A stretch of 64,000 nucleotides of DNA from an uncultured Pseudomonadales bacterium. GTDB lineage: Bacteria; Pseudomonadota; Gammaproteobacteria; Pseudomonadales; Pseudohongiellaceae. The first letter of the stretch is position 1. Each line of letters begins with the position of its first letter. Shown piece after piece: positions 35,652-44,278 of this stretch. The DNA is taken from positions 1 through 64,000 of the forward strand of contig CALSTS010000007.1 of assembly GCA_943789335.1 (NCBI GenBank), written 5' to 3'. Under the pieces are notes generated by a model. It was not told where the DNA came from and made no database searches. It saw only the letters and a list, made by a program, of their open reading frames with translations. Made by a program: the position numbers and the translations under genes.

Positions 35652-36128
35652 ATGTCTGGCATTAAAGTGGAAATTGTTGAATTCCCTGAAACCCATGTTG
35701 CTGCTTTACGACATCATGGCCCTGCTTACTTAGTAAAAAATACACTTCAAAAATTTATTGAATGGCGTGTCGAAAACAAAATCGGGCCTGATGAAGGTAA
35801 AACACTTGCTCTGCACTATAAGGACCCAAAAAAATTGAAATCTCCACAAGATTTTATTATGGATATTTCCGTTTCTGTAGACTCACCGATAGCTGAAAAT
35901 AAATGGGGGCTTAGAAATATGACTCTACCTGGTGGGCTTTGCCCAAAAACAAGCCACAAAGGGCAACGGGAAGACATTCCTGAAGCCGATTATCTCGCTA
36001 ATGAATGGTTGAAAAAAAGCAAATATATTCTAAGAAATGATTGCCCATTTATCTTTCATTATCTAAATATCGGGCCAATGGAACCAGGCGTTCCTCTTTA
36101 CACAGACTTATATCTACCTATTAAATAA
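35652..36128 (+). CDS. stand-alone GyrI-like domain protein
   Basis: A 158-residue protein that is a full GyrI-like small-molecule-binding domain and nothing else: EFPETHVAALRHHGPAYLVK, QKFIEWRVENKI, DISVSVDSPIAENKWGL, ADYLANEWL and YTDLYLPIK. It closely parallels the C-terminal domain of the preceding AraC regulator, position by position. AGG lies eight bases before the ATG. GyrI of E. coli inhibits gyrase; relatives hydrolyse or sequester xenobiotics. It may compete for or buffer the inducer seen by the neighbouring regulator. The regulation is inferred, not seen. Confidence 0.82.
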   Translation: MSGIKVEIVEFPETHVAALRHHGPAYLVKNTLQKFIEWRVENKIGPDEGKTLALHYKDPKKLKSPQDFIMDISVSVDSPIAENKWGLRNMTLPGGLCPKTSHKGQREDIPEADYLANEWLKKSKYILRNDCPFIFHYLNIGPMEPGVPLYTDLYLPIK

Positions 36129-36155
36129 ATATCAAACAATTAGTCTGTTATTGAT

Positions 36156-36710
36156 TCAATTATTGAAGGCTATATTATTTTCGTCTACTGTTTCTGCTAA
36201 TAAATGATCAACCCAAATCAAAGCATCTACATCATAGCCTAATGTTGTCACAGTATTAATGAAACCTTGTTTTAATTCTTGCTCTATTATTGGCTCTCTA
36301 GCTAATAACCATAAATAAGATTTATTAGTACTGGTGACAAAAGCGTATTCGTAGTTTTCACCTAGTTCAAAAATTATATAAGAGCCATAGAACGGGCCAA
36401 AAAAAGAAACTTTTAAATGCCCAATATTTTCAGAATCAACAAAATAAGCTTTGCCTTCTGCTTGGTCCCAACTATTTTCGTCAGTTAAAAAGCCTTCATT
36501 TAAAACTCTTACTCCGCCATCTTCTCTCATCTCATAAGTTGCAGTAACTTGCTGCATACCTCTTTCAAATGAGTGGTCCAATCTGGCTATTTCATGCCAG
36601 CGGCCAAGGTATTGCTCTAATTCAAAATTTGAAATTGGCTGAATACCTTCAGGAATTCCTGTGCAAGCAGTAAGACTGCATATACTTAATAAAATTATTA
36701 ATTTTTTCAT
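36156..36710 (-). CDS. outer-membrane lipocalin lipoprotein (Blc-like)
   Basis: A 184-residue bacterial lipocalin with lipobox LTAC (Cys 16), so lipidated; residue +2 is Thr, permitting outer-membrane transfer. The lipocalin fingerprint is the first strand YLGRWHEIARLDHSFERGM; other pieces are VTATYEMREDGGVRVLNEGF, GKAYFVDS, LKVSFFGPFYGSYIIFEL, and YLWLLAREP. Blc binds fatty acids or lysophospholipids and is induced with membrane stress. It is the last gene of a long minus-strand operon (Cfa-like methylase 10 bases upstream), directed by a divergent sigmaE/ChrR promoter region, so it may clear or store lipids modified by Cfa-type chemistry. Confidence 0.88.
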   Translation of the reverse strand: MKKLIILLSICSLTACTGIPEGIQPISNFELEQYLGRWHEIARLDHSFERGMQQVTATYEMREDGGVRVLNEGFLTDENSWDQAEGKAYFVDSENIGHLKVSFFGPFYGSYIIFELGENYEYAFVTSTNKSYLWLLAREPIIEQELKQGFINTVTTLGYDVDALIWVDHLLAETVDENNIAFNN

Positions 36711-36720
36711 TTTTTATAAT

Positions 36721-37998
36721 CTAGTCCACAGCAACTTTGATGCTTGATAAGGTTCTGAATTCAGGCTTAGCCATCAAGAATTGTCCTGTATGAATAACTC
36801 TTTCTCTAAAGCCCCCCTCACAAAAACATAAGTAATATTCCCACATTCTAATAAATGTATCGTCAAACCCTAGTTTTTTTACTGCCTTAATCTTTTGGAA
36901 AAATCGCTGACGCCAATGCTGAAGTGTGAGCGCATAATCCATTGTTATATCTTCCATGCCGATTAACTGCATATCAGTATCCTCTGCAATGTGTTTGCTA
37001 ATGACACTATTGCTTGGTAGCTGCCCACCGGGGAAAATATAACGTTTTATAAAATCGAGAGAATTAACTGAGCGTTGGAAACGTTGATCACTTATTGTGA
37101 TTGCTTGAATCAACATCAGGCCATCGGTTTTCAACAAACTATTACATTTGGCAAAATACTGGGAGTAATATTTAGCACCAACTGCCTCTATCATTTCTAC
37201 TGAAACTAATTTGTCGAATTGACCTTCTAAGTCGCGATAATCATTTAATAGTAATGTAATTTGGTCTTCTAAGCCTTCTTGTTTAACCCATGCTTTAGCA
37301 TACGCAAACTGTTCTTGCGACAGTGTTGTAGTGCTTACTCGACAACCATAATGTTTAGCAGCATAAATTGCCAAACCGCCCCAGCCTGTGCCAATTTCCA
37401 ATAGATGATCTGCTGGTTTTAACTGTAGGCGGTCGCAAATATGTTTAAATTTTTGCTGTGATGCCTGCTGTAAACTATGCTCCTCATTTATAAATATCCC
37501 TGAAGAGTAAGCCATTGTTTCATCCAGGAAAAGAGAGAAAAATTCATTGCTCAGATCATAATGCGCAGCAATATTTTTTTTAGCTTTCTTCAAGGAATTC
37601 GCTCGCATTAAGTGAGTCAAAGAACCTGATATTTTACTCAACCAGGACTTCTGGCCATTAATTCTCTCAAGCGCATGCATATTAGACACAAAAATCCTGA
37701 CAACATTTAATAATTGGGGTGATGTCCATAAGCCCAGCATATAAGCTTCTCCAGCACCAAGATCACCATTTTTAAAAACCATTGAATATGCTCTGCGATC
37801 TTCAACCACAACATGTGCATTTAATTCCGGACGAGAAGAGCACTCACCAAATATGAATTGTTCAGAGCCTTCTTCAATCACAAGACAGCCCTGCTTGATA
37901 TTTTTAAGCACACTAAAAATTGCCTTACGAGCGGCATCTGCGACAATCGAACTGGATTTATAAGTATTTTTGCCGGGGTTTAAAGTAGACTCTCTCAA
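36721..37998 (-). CDS. cyclopropane-fatty-acyl-phospholipid synthase family methylase (Cfa/UfaM-like)
   Basis: A 425-residue SAM-dependent methylase of the CFA synthase family. SAM motif EIGTGWGG at 201-208, KNIAAHYDLSNEFF-type substrate helix near 141-154 and MAYSSGIF at 162-169 are diagnostic. The start is TTG at 37998, chosen for AAAGGAG seven bases upstream; it overlaps the DUF1365 stop as TTGA. It methylates or cyclopropanates unsaturated phospholipid chains. In Rhodobacter sphaeroides a like protein (UfaM), with genes under sigmaE-ChrR control, begins furan fatty acid synthesis; the same company of DUF1365 and FAD oxidoreductase genes is seen here. Plain cyclopropane synthesis is the alternative. 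Confidence 0.88.
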   Translation of the reverse strand: MRESTLNPGKNTYKSSSIVADAARKAIFSVLKNIKQGCLVIEEGSEQFIFGECSSRPELNAHVVVEDRRAYSMVFKNGDLGAGEAYMLGLWTSPQLLNVVRIFVSNMHALERINGQKSWLSKISGSLTHLMRANSLKKAKKNIAAHYDLSNEFFSLFLDETMAYSSGIFINEEHSLQQASQQKFKHICDRLQLKPADHLLEIGTGWGGLAIYAAKHYGCRVSTTTLSQEQFAYAKAWVKQEGLEDQITLLLNDYRDLEGQFDKLVSVEMIEAVGAKYYSQYFAKCNSLLKTDGLMLIQAITISDQRFQRSVNSLDFIKRYIFPGGQLPSNSVISKHIAEDTDMQLIGMEDITMDYALTLQHWRQRFFQKIKAVKKLGFDDTFIRMWEYYLCFCEGGFRERVIHTGQFLMAKPEFRTLSSIKVAVD

Positions 37999-38822
37999 GA
38001 CTTTACTCCTTTGATATTTTTCAAAATCGGCTTTTCAGCTATTTTTTTCTGATTTTTTGAAGATTTTGGATTTGAATAAAATGGCACTTTTTTCAGCCAA
38101 AGCAGTAAGGCCTGCCAATAAATTCTTGCCACTACTTTTAGCGTCATTAAGGGATAAGCAAGCGTCACTTTATTTAAATTAGCGGGGCTGAGCTCTTTTC
38201 GTGTGAGTAAAAGGCTCGCCATAAAATATTTTTGATCCAGATGAAATGTGTCAATTAGTATTTTTAATTTCTCATCAGGGGTATTGCTACGCCATGAATA
38301 CTCCATTTGCATTGGCATAAATGGCGAAACGTGATGTTCTTTAGAAAATTTCCCAGCAATAAAACCTTTATCATCAGTACAGGGAATAACATAAGCATGC
38401 CTCTCTCCCCAAGGTGTATTTGTCACTTCTGCAACTAAATATTCTAAGCAATCATTTTCGTCATAACAGTAATAAGAAGTAATTGGATTATTGATATATC
38501 CGAAATAACGAAAATTAGTTAATACACAAATTTTTCCCTGAGGGCGATCACCAACTTCTTGCTCAACTTTATTCCTAACGGCTTCATCCAGACTAATGCT
38601 GTTATCACCTAAATAATCTTTTCTAAGAAAGCACGCCAAATTCCATTTCTGGAATGACCAAAACCATGATTTATTAAATATTTTTTCTACTTCAGAAAGG
38701 TCGATAAACATCATAAAGACCTTATATTGGAAACTGTGCAATACAGGCTTCAAACGACAATGCGTAACCACGCCTTCATAAATTGCGCTATTGTTTAACT
38801 GTTTTTGCATGATGCTTTGCAT
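37995..38822 (-). CDS. DUF1365-family protein
   Basis: A 275-residue protein: SAIYEGVVTHCRLKPVLHSF, YKVFMMFIDLSEVEKIF, the central FGYINNPITSYYCYDEND, and EVTNTPWGERHAYVIPC, all hallmarks of DUF1365. There is a hydrophobic segment close to the C-terminus (MTLKVVARIYWQALLLWL, about 220-240), which may bind membrane. No catalytic residues are known to me. It constantly accompanies Cfa-like and FAD-oxidoreductase genes, and probably takes part in the same fatty acyl modification. It follows the FAD gene by five bases and overlaps the Cfa gene start. Confidence 0.85.
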   Translation of the reverse strand: MQSIMQKQLNNSAIYEGVVTHCRLKPVLHSFQYKVFMMFIDLSEVEKIFNKSWFWSFQKWNLACFLRKDYLGDNSISLDEAVRNKVEQEVGDRPQGKICVLTNFRYFGYINNPITSYYCYDENDCLEYLVAEVTNTPWGERHAYVIPCTDDKGFIAGKFSKEHHVSPFMPMQMEYSWRSNTPDEKLKILIDTFHLDQKYFMASLLLTRKELSPANLNKVTLAYPLMTLKVVARIYWQALLLWLKKVPFYSNPKSSKNQKKIAEKPILKNIKGVKS

Positions 38823-38827
38823 TTATT

Positions 38828-40105
38828 TTAGGCCGCACTCAATATAGATTTGCTAGAATTTAATCCTATTTTCTCGTATACCCTTCGGGCACTCCAAACA
38901 CCATCTTCATGAAAACCATTTCGCCAGTATGCGCCACAAAACCAGGTATTATTTTTGCCATTAATCTCACTCCAGCGATTCTGTGCCTCTACACCCTTAG
39001 TCGTAAATATAGGATGCTCATATTGGTATACCCCAAGTATTTTTTCTGGGTCAATAGCATTAGTATCATTCAAGGTCACACAATAAGTAAACTCACTTTC
39101 AATACCTTGCAAAATATTCATGTTATAACTGAGACGCGGTATCTCATTTTTGGTACCAAGAGCAACATTCCAGCTTGACCAGCAACGTTTGGTTTTTGGC
39201 AACACACTGTCGTCAGTATGTAAAACCACTTCGTTATTGCTATATGGAATTGCCGTTAATATTTCAACTTCCCTAGAATTAGCATCTTTTAAACAATTTA
39301 GAGCTTGATTGCTGTGGCAAGCAAAAACCACATGATCAAAGGTTTCTGTACCATCTTTTGTTTTCAGTGAGACGTAGGAGCCAGTAATATTCCTATCAAC
39401 CTCATAAACCGGGGTATTTAAACGGATACTATCCTTATATGGTGCTATCAAAGGTTCAATATAAGAGCTGGAGCCACCTTTAATTACTCGCCATTGCGGT
39501 CTATCTTTCAAATTTAACAGGCCATGGTTACGAAAAAATTTTACAAAAAAGTGCAATGGCATTTTTAACATATCACTTTGTTTTGACGACCATATGGATG
39601 AGCCCATTGGAACGATATAAAGGTTCTTGAAACTCTCTGAATATGAGAACTTATCTAGGTATTCACCTAAAGTCATTTCATTTTTCGCTAAATTTAGCCG
39701 CACCAGGTGATTTTCTACTTGCTTGTTAAAGAAGACTATTTCTTTAAGCATTTTATGGTGGCTTAGTGAGAGAAAATTACGGCGCCTGCCATATAAGGTA
39801 TTTAAATTCGTTCCTGCATATTCAATTCCAGATACATTGTCACTAACACTAAAACTCATCTCTGTAGGCTGACTTTCAACACCTAACTCATTTAATAATT
39901 TAATAAACCCAGGATAGGTCCAGTCATTAAATACAATAAAACCAGTATCTATCGGAGTGATCTTCCCCCCATGTTCAATATGTTTAGTTGCTGTATGGCC
40001 TCCCAACCTGTCACTCGCTTCAAACAGCGTCACATCATACTTTTTAGATAAATAATAGGCAGCTGACATCCCTGAAATACCACTACCAACAACAGCGACT
40101 CGCAT
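38828..40105 (-). CDS. FAD-dependent amine-oxidase-type oxidoreductase (fatty acid desaturase/isomerase-like)
   Basis: A 425-residue flavoprotein. Start: the ATG at 40105 has AGGGAG nine bases upstream, gives MRVAVVGSGISGMSAAYYLS at the N-terminus and overlaps the SDR stop (TAATG); a longer frame to 40156 starts inside the SDR. GSGISG at 7-12 is the Rossmann FAD motif, with TGFIVFND and SRRVYE-like ends. The family (NAD/FAD-binding amine oxidase, COG2907) is regularly next to DUF1365 and Cfa-like genes, and the furan fatty acid desaturase UfaD belongs to this type, as I recall. A role in modifying methylated acyl chains is inferred. No signal peptide. Confidence 0.85.
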   Translation of the reverse strand: MRVAVVGSGISGMSAAYYLSKKYDVTLFEASDRLGGHTATKHIEHGGKITPIDTGFIVFNDWTYPGFIKLLNELGVESQPTEMSFSVSDNVSGIEYAGTNLNTLYGRRRNFLSLSHHKMLKEIVFFNKQVENHLVRLNLAKNEMTLGEYLDKFSYSESFKNLYIVPMGSSIWSSKQSDMLKMPLHFFVKFFRNHGLLNLKDRPQWRVIKGGSSSYIEPLIAPYKDSIRLNTPVYEVDRNITGSYVSLKTKDGTETFDHVVFACHSNQALNCLKDANSREVEILTAIPYSNNEVVLHTDDSVLPKTKRCWSSWNVALGTKNEIPRLSYNMNILQGIESEFTYCVTLNDTNAIDPEKILGVYQYEHPIFTTKGVEAQNRWSEINGKNNTWFCGAYWRNGFHEDGVWSARRVYEKIGLNSSKSILSAA

Positions 40106-40893
40106 TAAGAAAAACTCCCTGAACGACGCATGCGGGGTATTACAAATGAATACCAAAAGCGCTGAAGTCTGGTAAAAATGCTAAGCATCAGATGCAGACG
40201 CCAGGGAAAATTAATTCTTAAAGGGCGTTTTGTTATTTTTTTCAAAATGCCTTTAGCCGCCTGCTCTGAACTAATTAGAAATGGCATGGGGAAATCATTT
40301 TGTGCAGTCATTGGCGTTTTTACAAAACCCATATAAACAGGAATAACATCAATGCGATCGCCGATATCAGCCCGTAGGGAGTCCAAAAAATATGCCATAG
40401 CGGCCTTAGAGGCTCCATAAGCTTCCGCACGGGGAAATCCAAGATAAGAGCTCATTGAGCACAGGCCAATTATGAATGGCTTTGTATTTTGATTAAGCAA
40501 AACAGAATTATTCAGTAAAGGGTAAGCCGCAGCGCAGGAATTCACAGTACCCATATAATTAATCGAAAATACTCTTTGGAAGACGTCTAAATTAAAATTC
40601 GGTAAATCTATATATTCACAAACTCCAGCACATAAAAATATTCCGTCTAGGCTTTGAAGTTCTGGCATATTCAAACTAAATAAACTTTGCATCTCTTTAC
40701 TATTAGCAACATCGCATGGAATTACTTTTATCAGCTCTGGAAATTCCCTACTTAACTTATCCAATTCCTCACGTTTACGACTGCTAATAATGAGCTTATG
40801 GCCTTGATTAGCCAGCTCAAGAGTAAGCGCCTTGCCAATACCTGAACTTGCGCCAGTTACCCAGTATGTTTGTTGAGTTTGTGAATCCATCAT
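40105..40893 (-). CDS. short-chain dehydrogenase/reductase
   Basis: A 262-residue SDR. NAD(P)-binding TGASSGIG at 13-20, DVAN at 61-64, CAG at 88-90, and the active site S148, Y159, K163 (YGASKAAM) are intact. The C-terminal part is basic (RFWYSFVIPRMRRSG) and probably near the membrane. Preceded by CAGGAAGAC. It is the second gene of the operon after the NTF2-like gene (10-base gap) and couples to the FAD gene. SDRs of this type stand in sigmaE-ChrR regulons of alphaproteobacteria. Substrate is unknown, maybe an oxidised lipid carbonyl. Confidence 0.88.
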   Translation of the reverse strand: MMDSQTQQTYWVTGASSGIGKALTLELANQGHKLIISSRKREELDKLSREFPELIKVIPCDVANSKEMQSLFSLNMPELQSLDGIFLCAGVCEYIDLPNFNLDVFQRVFSINYMGTVNSCAAAYPLLNNSVLLNQNTKPFIIGLCSMSSYLGFPRAEAYGASKAAMAYFLDSLRADIGDRIDVIPVYMGFVKTPMTAQNDFPMPFLISSEQAAKGILKKITKRPLRINFPWRLHLMLSIFTRLQRFWYSFVIPRMRRSGSFS

Positions 40894-40903
40894 GTCTTCC
40901 TGT

Positions 40904-41365
40904 TCACTCTTGCATGCGCTTTTTCAAAAATTGAGTGAATTTACCTAATAAAGGCACATGATCATAAACCAAGGCTCCTAAATCATAGCTATCTTCGTGG
41001 TAATACACTTTTGAGGTGAATTTTAGAAGTGACATACCTCTGACGACAATTGGTTTACCACGTTTAAGACTCTTGTGAGCAAAGGTCATTTGCCAGCTGA
41101 GATGCGCACAACTTTCAGACTCAATAACTTCGATATACTGCATTTCATAATGCAACATATTGATCGCCATACGTTTGAAATAAGCTTTTAAAGCTAAAAT
41201 GCCACTAAGTGTATGTACAGGGTCTACAAATTCAACATCCTGAGTATAAATCCCCTCAATTAACGGTATAGACTCCTTAGAAAAATCGCTGTAGAAGTCC
41301 ATAACCTTGGCCACAATTCCTTTTTCTGTGGTGTTGGAAACAGATAATTTAGCTACTTTAGCCAT
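40904..41365 (-). CDS. NTF2/SnoaL-like protein
   Basis: A 153-residue alpha+beta-barrel protein, NTF2/SnoaL superfamily: KVMDFYSDFSKESIPLIEGI, TQDVEFVDPVHTLSGILALK, MTFAHKSLKRGKPIVVRGMS, DSYDLGALVYDHVPLLG. The DP-x-H near residue 51-54 and the YHEDSYDLGA stretch are conserved in this branch. Such folds are small enzymes or binding proteins; I cannot assign a reaction. It is the first gene of the minus-strand operon, directly opposite sigmaE, with a likely sigmaE promoter about 100 bases upstream. Confidence 0.78.
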   Translation of the reverse strand: MAKVAKLSVSNTTEKGIVAKVMDFYSDFSKESIPLIEGIYTQDVEFVDPVHTLSGILALKAYFKRMAINMLHYEMQYIEVIESESCAHLSWQMTFAHKSLKRGKPIVVRGMSLLKFTSKVYYHEDSYDLGALVYDHVPLLGKFTQFLKKRMQE

Positions 41366-41457
41366 AATTTTTACCGAATTTAGATTTGTACATTGATACG
41401 CAGATAGATTACTTTTGGATTAGAGACTAATTTTTAGACAATGGAAACTGAAATAAG

Positions 41458-41504
41458 TGATCTATTATTGACCTTTTTAACGTAAACAACGTTTATTAAG
41501 ATCA
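41458..41504. promoter_or_regulatory. overlapping divergent promoters of sigmaE/ChrR type (candidate)
   Basis: TGATCT at 41458-41463 (plus) and its inverse AGATCA at 41499-41504 (minus) face each other. RpoE of Rhodobacter recognises TGATC-N18-TAA-like boxes: on plus, 18 bases later comes GTAAAC (41482-41487), 38 bases before the sigma gene ATG; on minus, 18 bases later comes TTAAAA (41480-41475), about 110 bases before the NTF2-like gene. The symmetry would let one sigma serve both operons. The -10 elements are imperfect. Confidence 0.45.
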
Positions 41505-41525
41505 GTACTATATAAATAGACCACT

Positions 41526-42143
41526 ATGCTACAACTGATGCAACAAAAAGAATCTGACAATTCAAAAGATCCTACTCGGTGGAATCCACTATTGCTATCT
41601 GTGGCGCAAGACAGAAGTCGTGCTGCTTTTCAGGATTTATTTGAACATTTTGCTCCACTAATCAAAGCCTATGCTTTTAAAGTAACAGAGTTATCAAAAG
41701 CTGAAATTCTTGCAGAAGAGCTTGCTCAAGAAACTATGATTAAGGTCTGGATTAAAGCTCATACTTTCGATCCAGCCAAATCTTCCGCCGGTACCTGGAT
41801 TTTTACTATCGCTAGAAACACCCGTATTGATTTAATACGTAAGTACTCAAAACAATGGGAAGCTAATAATACTGAATTTGATGAAAACATTTTGACTGCC
41901 GATGATATTTGGCCTGGCCAAACTGACGATGTTTATACGCAAATTGAAACCAGCCATAATAAAAAGAAGATATTAGATTTAATAAACGAACTTCCATTGG
42001 AACAAATAGCTGTAATAAAAATTATTTTTCTTGAAGGCCTTACTCACTCCGAAGCGGCTTCACATTTAAATGTGCCGTTAGGAACCGTTAAATCCAGAGT
42101 CAGGTTGGCTTTACAGAAACTCAAAATAAGCATTGATTTATAA
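41526..42143 (+). CDS. rpoE: ECF sigma factor, RpoE/EcfG-unlike ChrR-partnered type (ECF11-like)
   Basis: A 205-residue ECF sigma factor. Region 2 (SRAAFQDLFEHFAPLIKAYA, LAQETMIKVWIKAHTFDP, GTWIFTIARNTRIDLIRKY) and region 4 (LPLEQIAVIKIIFLEGLTHS, AASHLNVPLGTVKSRVRLAL) are complete. It lies 22 bases before a ChrR-type anti-sigma gene, and photolyase, Cfa-like and DUF1365 genes flank the pair, so it should be the singlet-oxygen/photooxidative stress sigma described in Rhodobacter and in Vibrio/Caulobacter relatives. The ATG at 41541 is an alternative start. Probably autoregulated through the divergent promoters. Confidence 0.88.
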   Translation: MLQLMQQKESDNSKDPTRWNPLLLSVAQDRSRAAFQDLFEHFAPLIKAYAFKVTELSKAEILAEELAQETMIKVWIKAHTFDPAKSSAGTWIFTIARNTRIDLIRKYSKQWEANNTEFDENILTADDIWPGQTDDVYTQIETSHNKKKILDLINELPLEQIAVIKIIFLEGLTHSEAASHLNVPLGTVKSRVRLALQKLKISIDL

Positions 42144-42165
42144 CTCATTTAAACAAGATTAAATT

Positions 42166-42846
42166 ATGACTAAATATCACCCTGACACTCGTTTTATATC
42201 TGATTTTGCAGCTGGCAGCCTACCCATGTCTCAAGCTCTTTGTGTTTCAGCACACCTACATTATTGTGATGACTGCAAACAAAAGGTTGCACAATTAACT
42301 GACCTGGGCTCAACACTTTTTGATAAAAGTGCTCCTGTTAGCTTTGATCTAGATTTTTCTTCTTTAATGGAACGTATTGATTCAATACCTGAAGAAAATG
42401 ATCACGTTATTAGTGCCGATATTTCATCTTCACCAAATGCTGCAATATCATCCTTGCCTGAAGCTTTAAATAAGCTTACTAATAACAACCTTAAATCACT
42501 TAATTGGCGAAGAATTGGAAAAACCTTTAGTTATTCTGAATTCAATATCGGCGATCCTTTGCGGGAAACGTCGCTTTTCAACATTAAGGCAGGCGGGAAT
42601 GTGCCTAAGCATGTCCATGAAGGAGATGAAATCACCGTCGTGCTTAAAGGTAGTTTTTCAGATCAAGACGATCACTATCAGGTTGGTGATTTTATTGTGC
42701 GCACCTCTGGCGAAATTCACACTCCTGTTGCAGCGCAAGATGAAGATTGCTTATGTTTGTCTACCCTAGATGCGCCAATTAAAATGACAAACTGGTTTTA
42801 CCGCTTGCTCATTCCCTTCGCTAGTCGGACAACCCAAACTGCCTAA
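42166..42846 (+). CDS. chrR: ChrR-type zinc anti-sigma factor
   Basis: A 226-residue cytoplasmic anti-sigma factor. The ZAS zinc site is H5, H30, C34 and C37 (HLHYCDDC), nearly the same spacing as ChrR of R. sphaeroides (H6, H31, C35, C38). The C-terminal half is a cupin (GGNVPKHVHEGDEITVVLKG; EIHTPVAA) which keeps both HxH and downstream Glu/His ligands. ChrR holds sigmaE inactive until singlet oxygen or organic peroxide appears, then is degraded. It is transcribed with its sigma gene. No membrane segment, as expected for ChrR. Confidence 0.92.
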   Translation: MTKYHPDTRFISDFAAGSLPMSQALCVSAHLHYCDDCKQKVAQLTDLGSTLFDKSAPVSFDLDFSSLMERIDSIPEENDHVISADISSSPNAAISSLPEALNKLTNNNLKSLNWRRIGKTFSYSEFNIGDPLRETSLFNIKAGGNVPKHVHEGDEITVVLKGSFSDQDDHYQVGDFIVRTSGEIHTPVAAQDEDCLCLSTLDAPIKMTNWFYRLLIPFASRTTQTA

Positions 42847-42865
42847 GCTGTTTTATTTTGTTTTT

Positions 42866-44278
42866 TTATATTGAGCCTTTGTATTCTTTAAAGGTAGATA
42901 ACACGCGTTCCCGAGAATACTTTAGGTCAATTATCGGGGGCAAATACTCTGCATTGATTTTAGCGGGGTCATGAACTGTTTTTTCATTTTCATGAAGTAG
43001 CTGAGGAATATAAGCTTTTATAAATTCACCTTTAGCATCAAAACGCTCTGACTGCCGAATAGGATTAAATATCCTGAAATATGGTGCAGCATCCGTACCG
43101 GTAGAGGCGCTCCACTGCCAGCCTCCATTATTTGAAGCAAAGTCACCATCTATTAAATTCTGCATAAACCAGCGCTCACCCCAGCGCCAGTCTAGTAGTA
43201 GATTCTTACTTAGAAACATAGCAACAACCATTCGTAAACGATTGTGCATCCAACCAGTTTGCTTAAGTTGTTTCATAGCAGCATCTATTATAGGAAAGCC
43301 CGTTTCTCCATCACACCAACGCTGAAAATCATCAGAATTTTCACGCCATGGTATGTTTGCATAGTTTCTATTCCAGGCCTGATGCATACAAACATGTGGA
43401 TAGTGATACATCACATATCTATAGAAATCTCGCCATAACAATTCATTACACCAAGTTGATGAGTCGCCTTCTTCTGACTTAGCGTTTTCCCAACAAACAC
43501 GAACCGAGATAACGCCACTGGACAAATATGGAGATAGAGAACTAGTGCCATTAATTGCCGGATAATCGCGATTATTTTTGTAATTATTTATGCTGGAATC
43601 TAAGAAATCGCTTAAGCGTTTGCTGGCCTCTTTTTCACCTGCAGGCCAATGTTGCTCCCACCATAATTCTGTTTTCGGCCAATTGATTTGCTCAAGCTCA
43701 AGCTGACTATCTAACTCAGGTAATGCTTTAAGATAGATATTGTTGCTGGCTTGCAGATTCAGTTTACTACTTTTAGTTAGACCAGCTGACTCTATGATAA
43801 ATCGGCTTTTTTTCGCATAAGGAGTAAATACTTTGAAAGGTGAACCTTCTGCAGTTAATACAAAATCAGGCGGTAGCAGACATTGGTCTTCATAGCAGTG
43901 ATATTCAATTATATCTTTCTTACAAAGCGCTGCTATGCCTTCATCTCGTTTTCTTTCGTTATAAGGATACTCGGCATTACAGTGTAAAGACTGTATTTCC
44001 CAGCTGCTTAATATATTTTGGAATAACTGAGGAATCTCAGCATAGCTTGGAACCTGGAAAAAATATAAAGGAACATTTAATTTTTGTAAACTTTTCTTCA
44101 GCTCTTGCAAATTCCTGCGCCAGAAATCAATTTTAATAGGCGCATCATCATGCGCTGTCCACTGCTCTGGTGTAGCAACATAAATTGCGACAGTTGGTCC
44201 CTGGTTAATTGCCTGAATTAACGCCGTGTTGTCTTCTATTCTAAGGTCATTTCTAAACCAGAAAAGTTGAGTACTCAT
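42866..44278 (-). CDS. phrB: deoxyribodipyrimidine photolyase
   Basis: A 470-residue class I CPD photolyase. The N-terminal DNA photolyase domain starts MSTQLFWFRNDLRIEDNTAL (antenna-binding) and the C-terminal FAD domain has NGTSSLSPYLSSGVISVR, CNELLWRDFYRYVMYHYPHV, WCDGETGFPIIDAAMKQL, GWMHNRLRMVVAMFLSKNLL, and NNGGWQWSASTGTDAAPYFR, which include the flavin and lesion-contact residues. It uses blue light to split pyrimidine dimers. It overlaps the DUF523/DUF1722 gene by four bases and is convergent with chrR. In R. sphaeroides phrA belongs to the sigmaE regulon, as this neighbourhood suggests. Confidence 0.94.
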   Translation of the reverse strand: MSTQLFWFRNDLRIEDNTALIQAINQGPTVAIYVATPEQWTAHDDAPIKIDFWRRNLQELKKSLQKLNVPLYFFQVPSYAEIPQLFQNILSSWEIQSLHCNAEYPYNERKRDEGIAALCKKDIIEYHCYEDQCLLPPDFVLTAEGSPFKVFTPYAKKSRFIIESAGLTKSSKLNLQASNNIYLKALPELDSQLELEQINWPKTELWWEQHWPAGEKEASKRLSDFLDSSINNYKNNRDYPAINGTSSLSPYLSSGVISVRVCWENAKSEEGDSSTWCNELLWRDFYRYVMYHYPHVCMHQAWNRNYANIPWRENSDDFQRWCDGETGFPIIDAAMKQLKQTGWMHNRLRMVVAMFLSKNLLLDWRWGERWFMQNLIDGDFASNNGGWQWSASTGTDAAPYFRIFNPIRQSERFDAKGEFIKAYIPQLLHENEKTVHDPAKINAEYLPPIIDLKYSRERVLSTFKEYKGSI

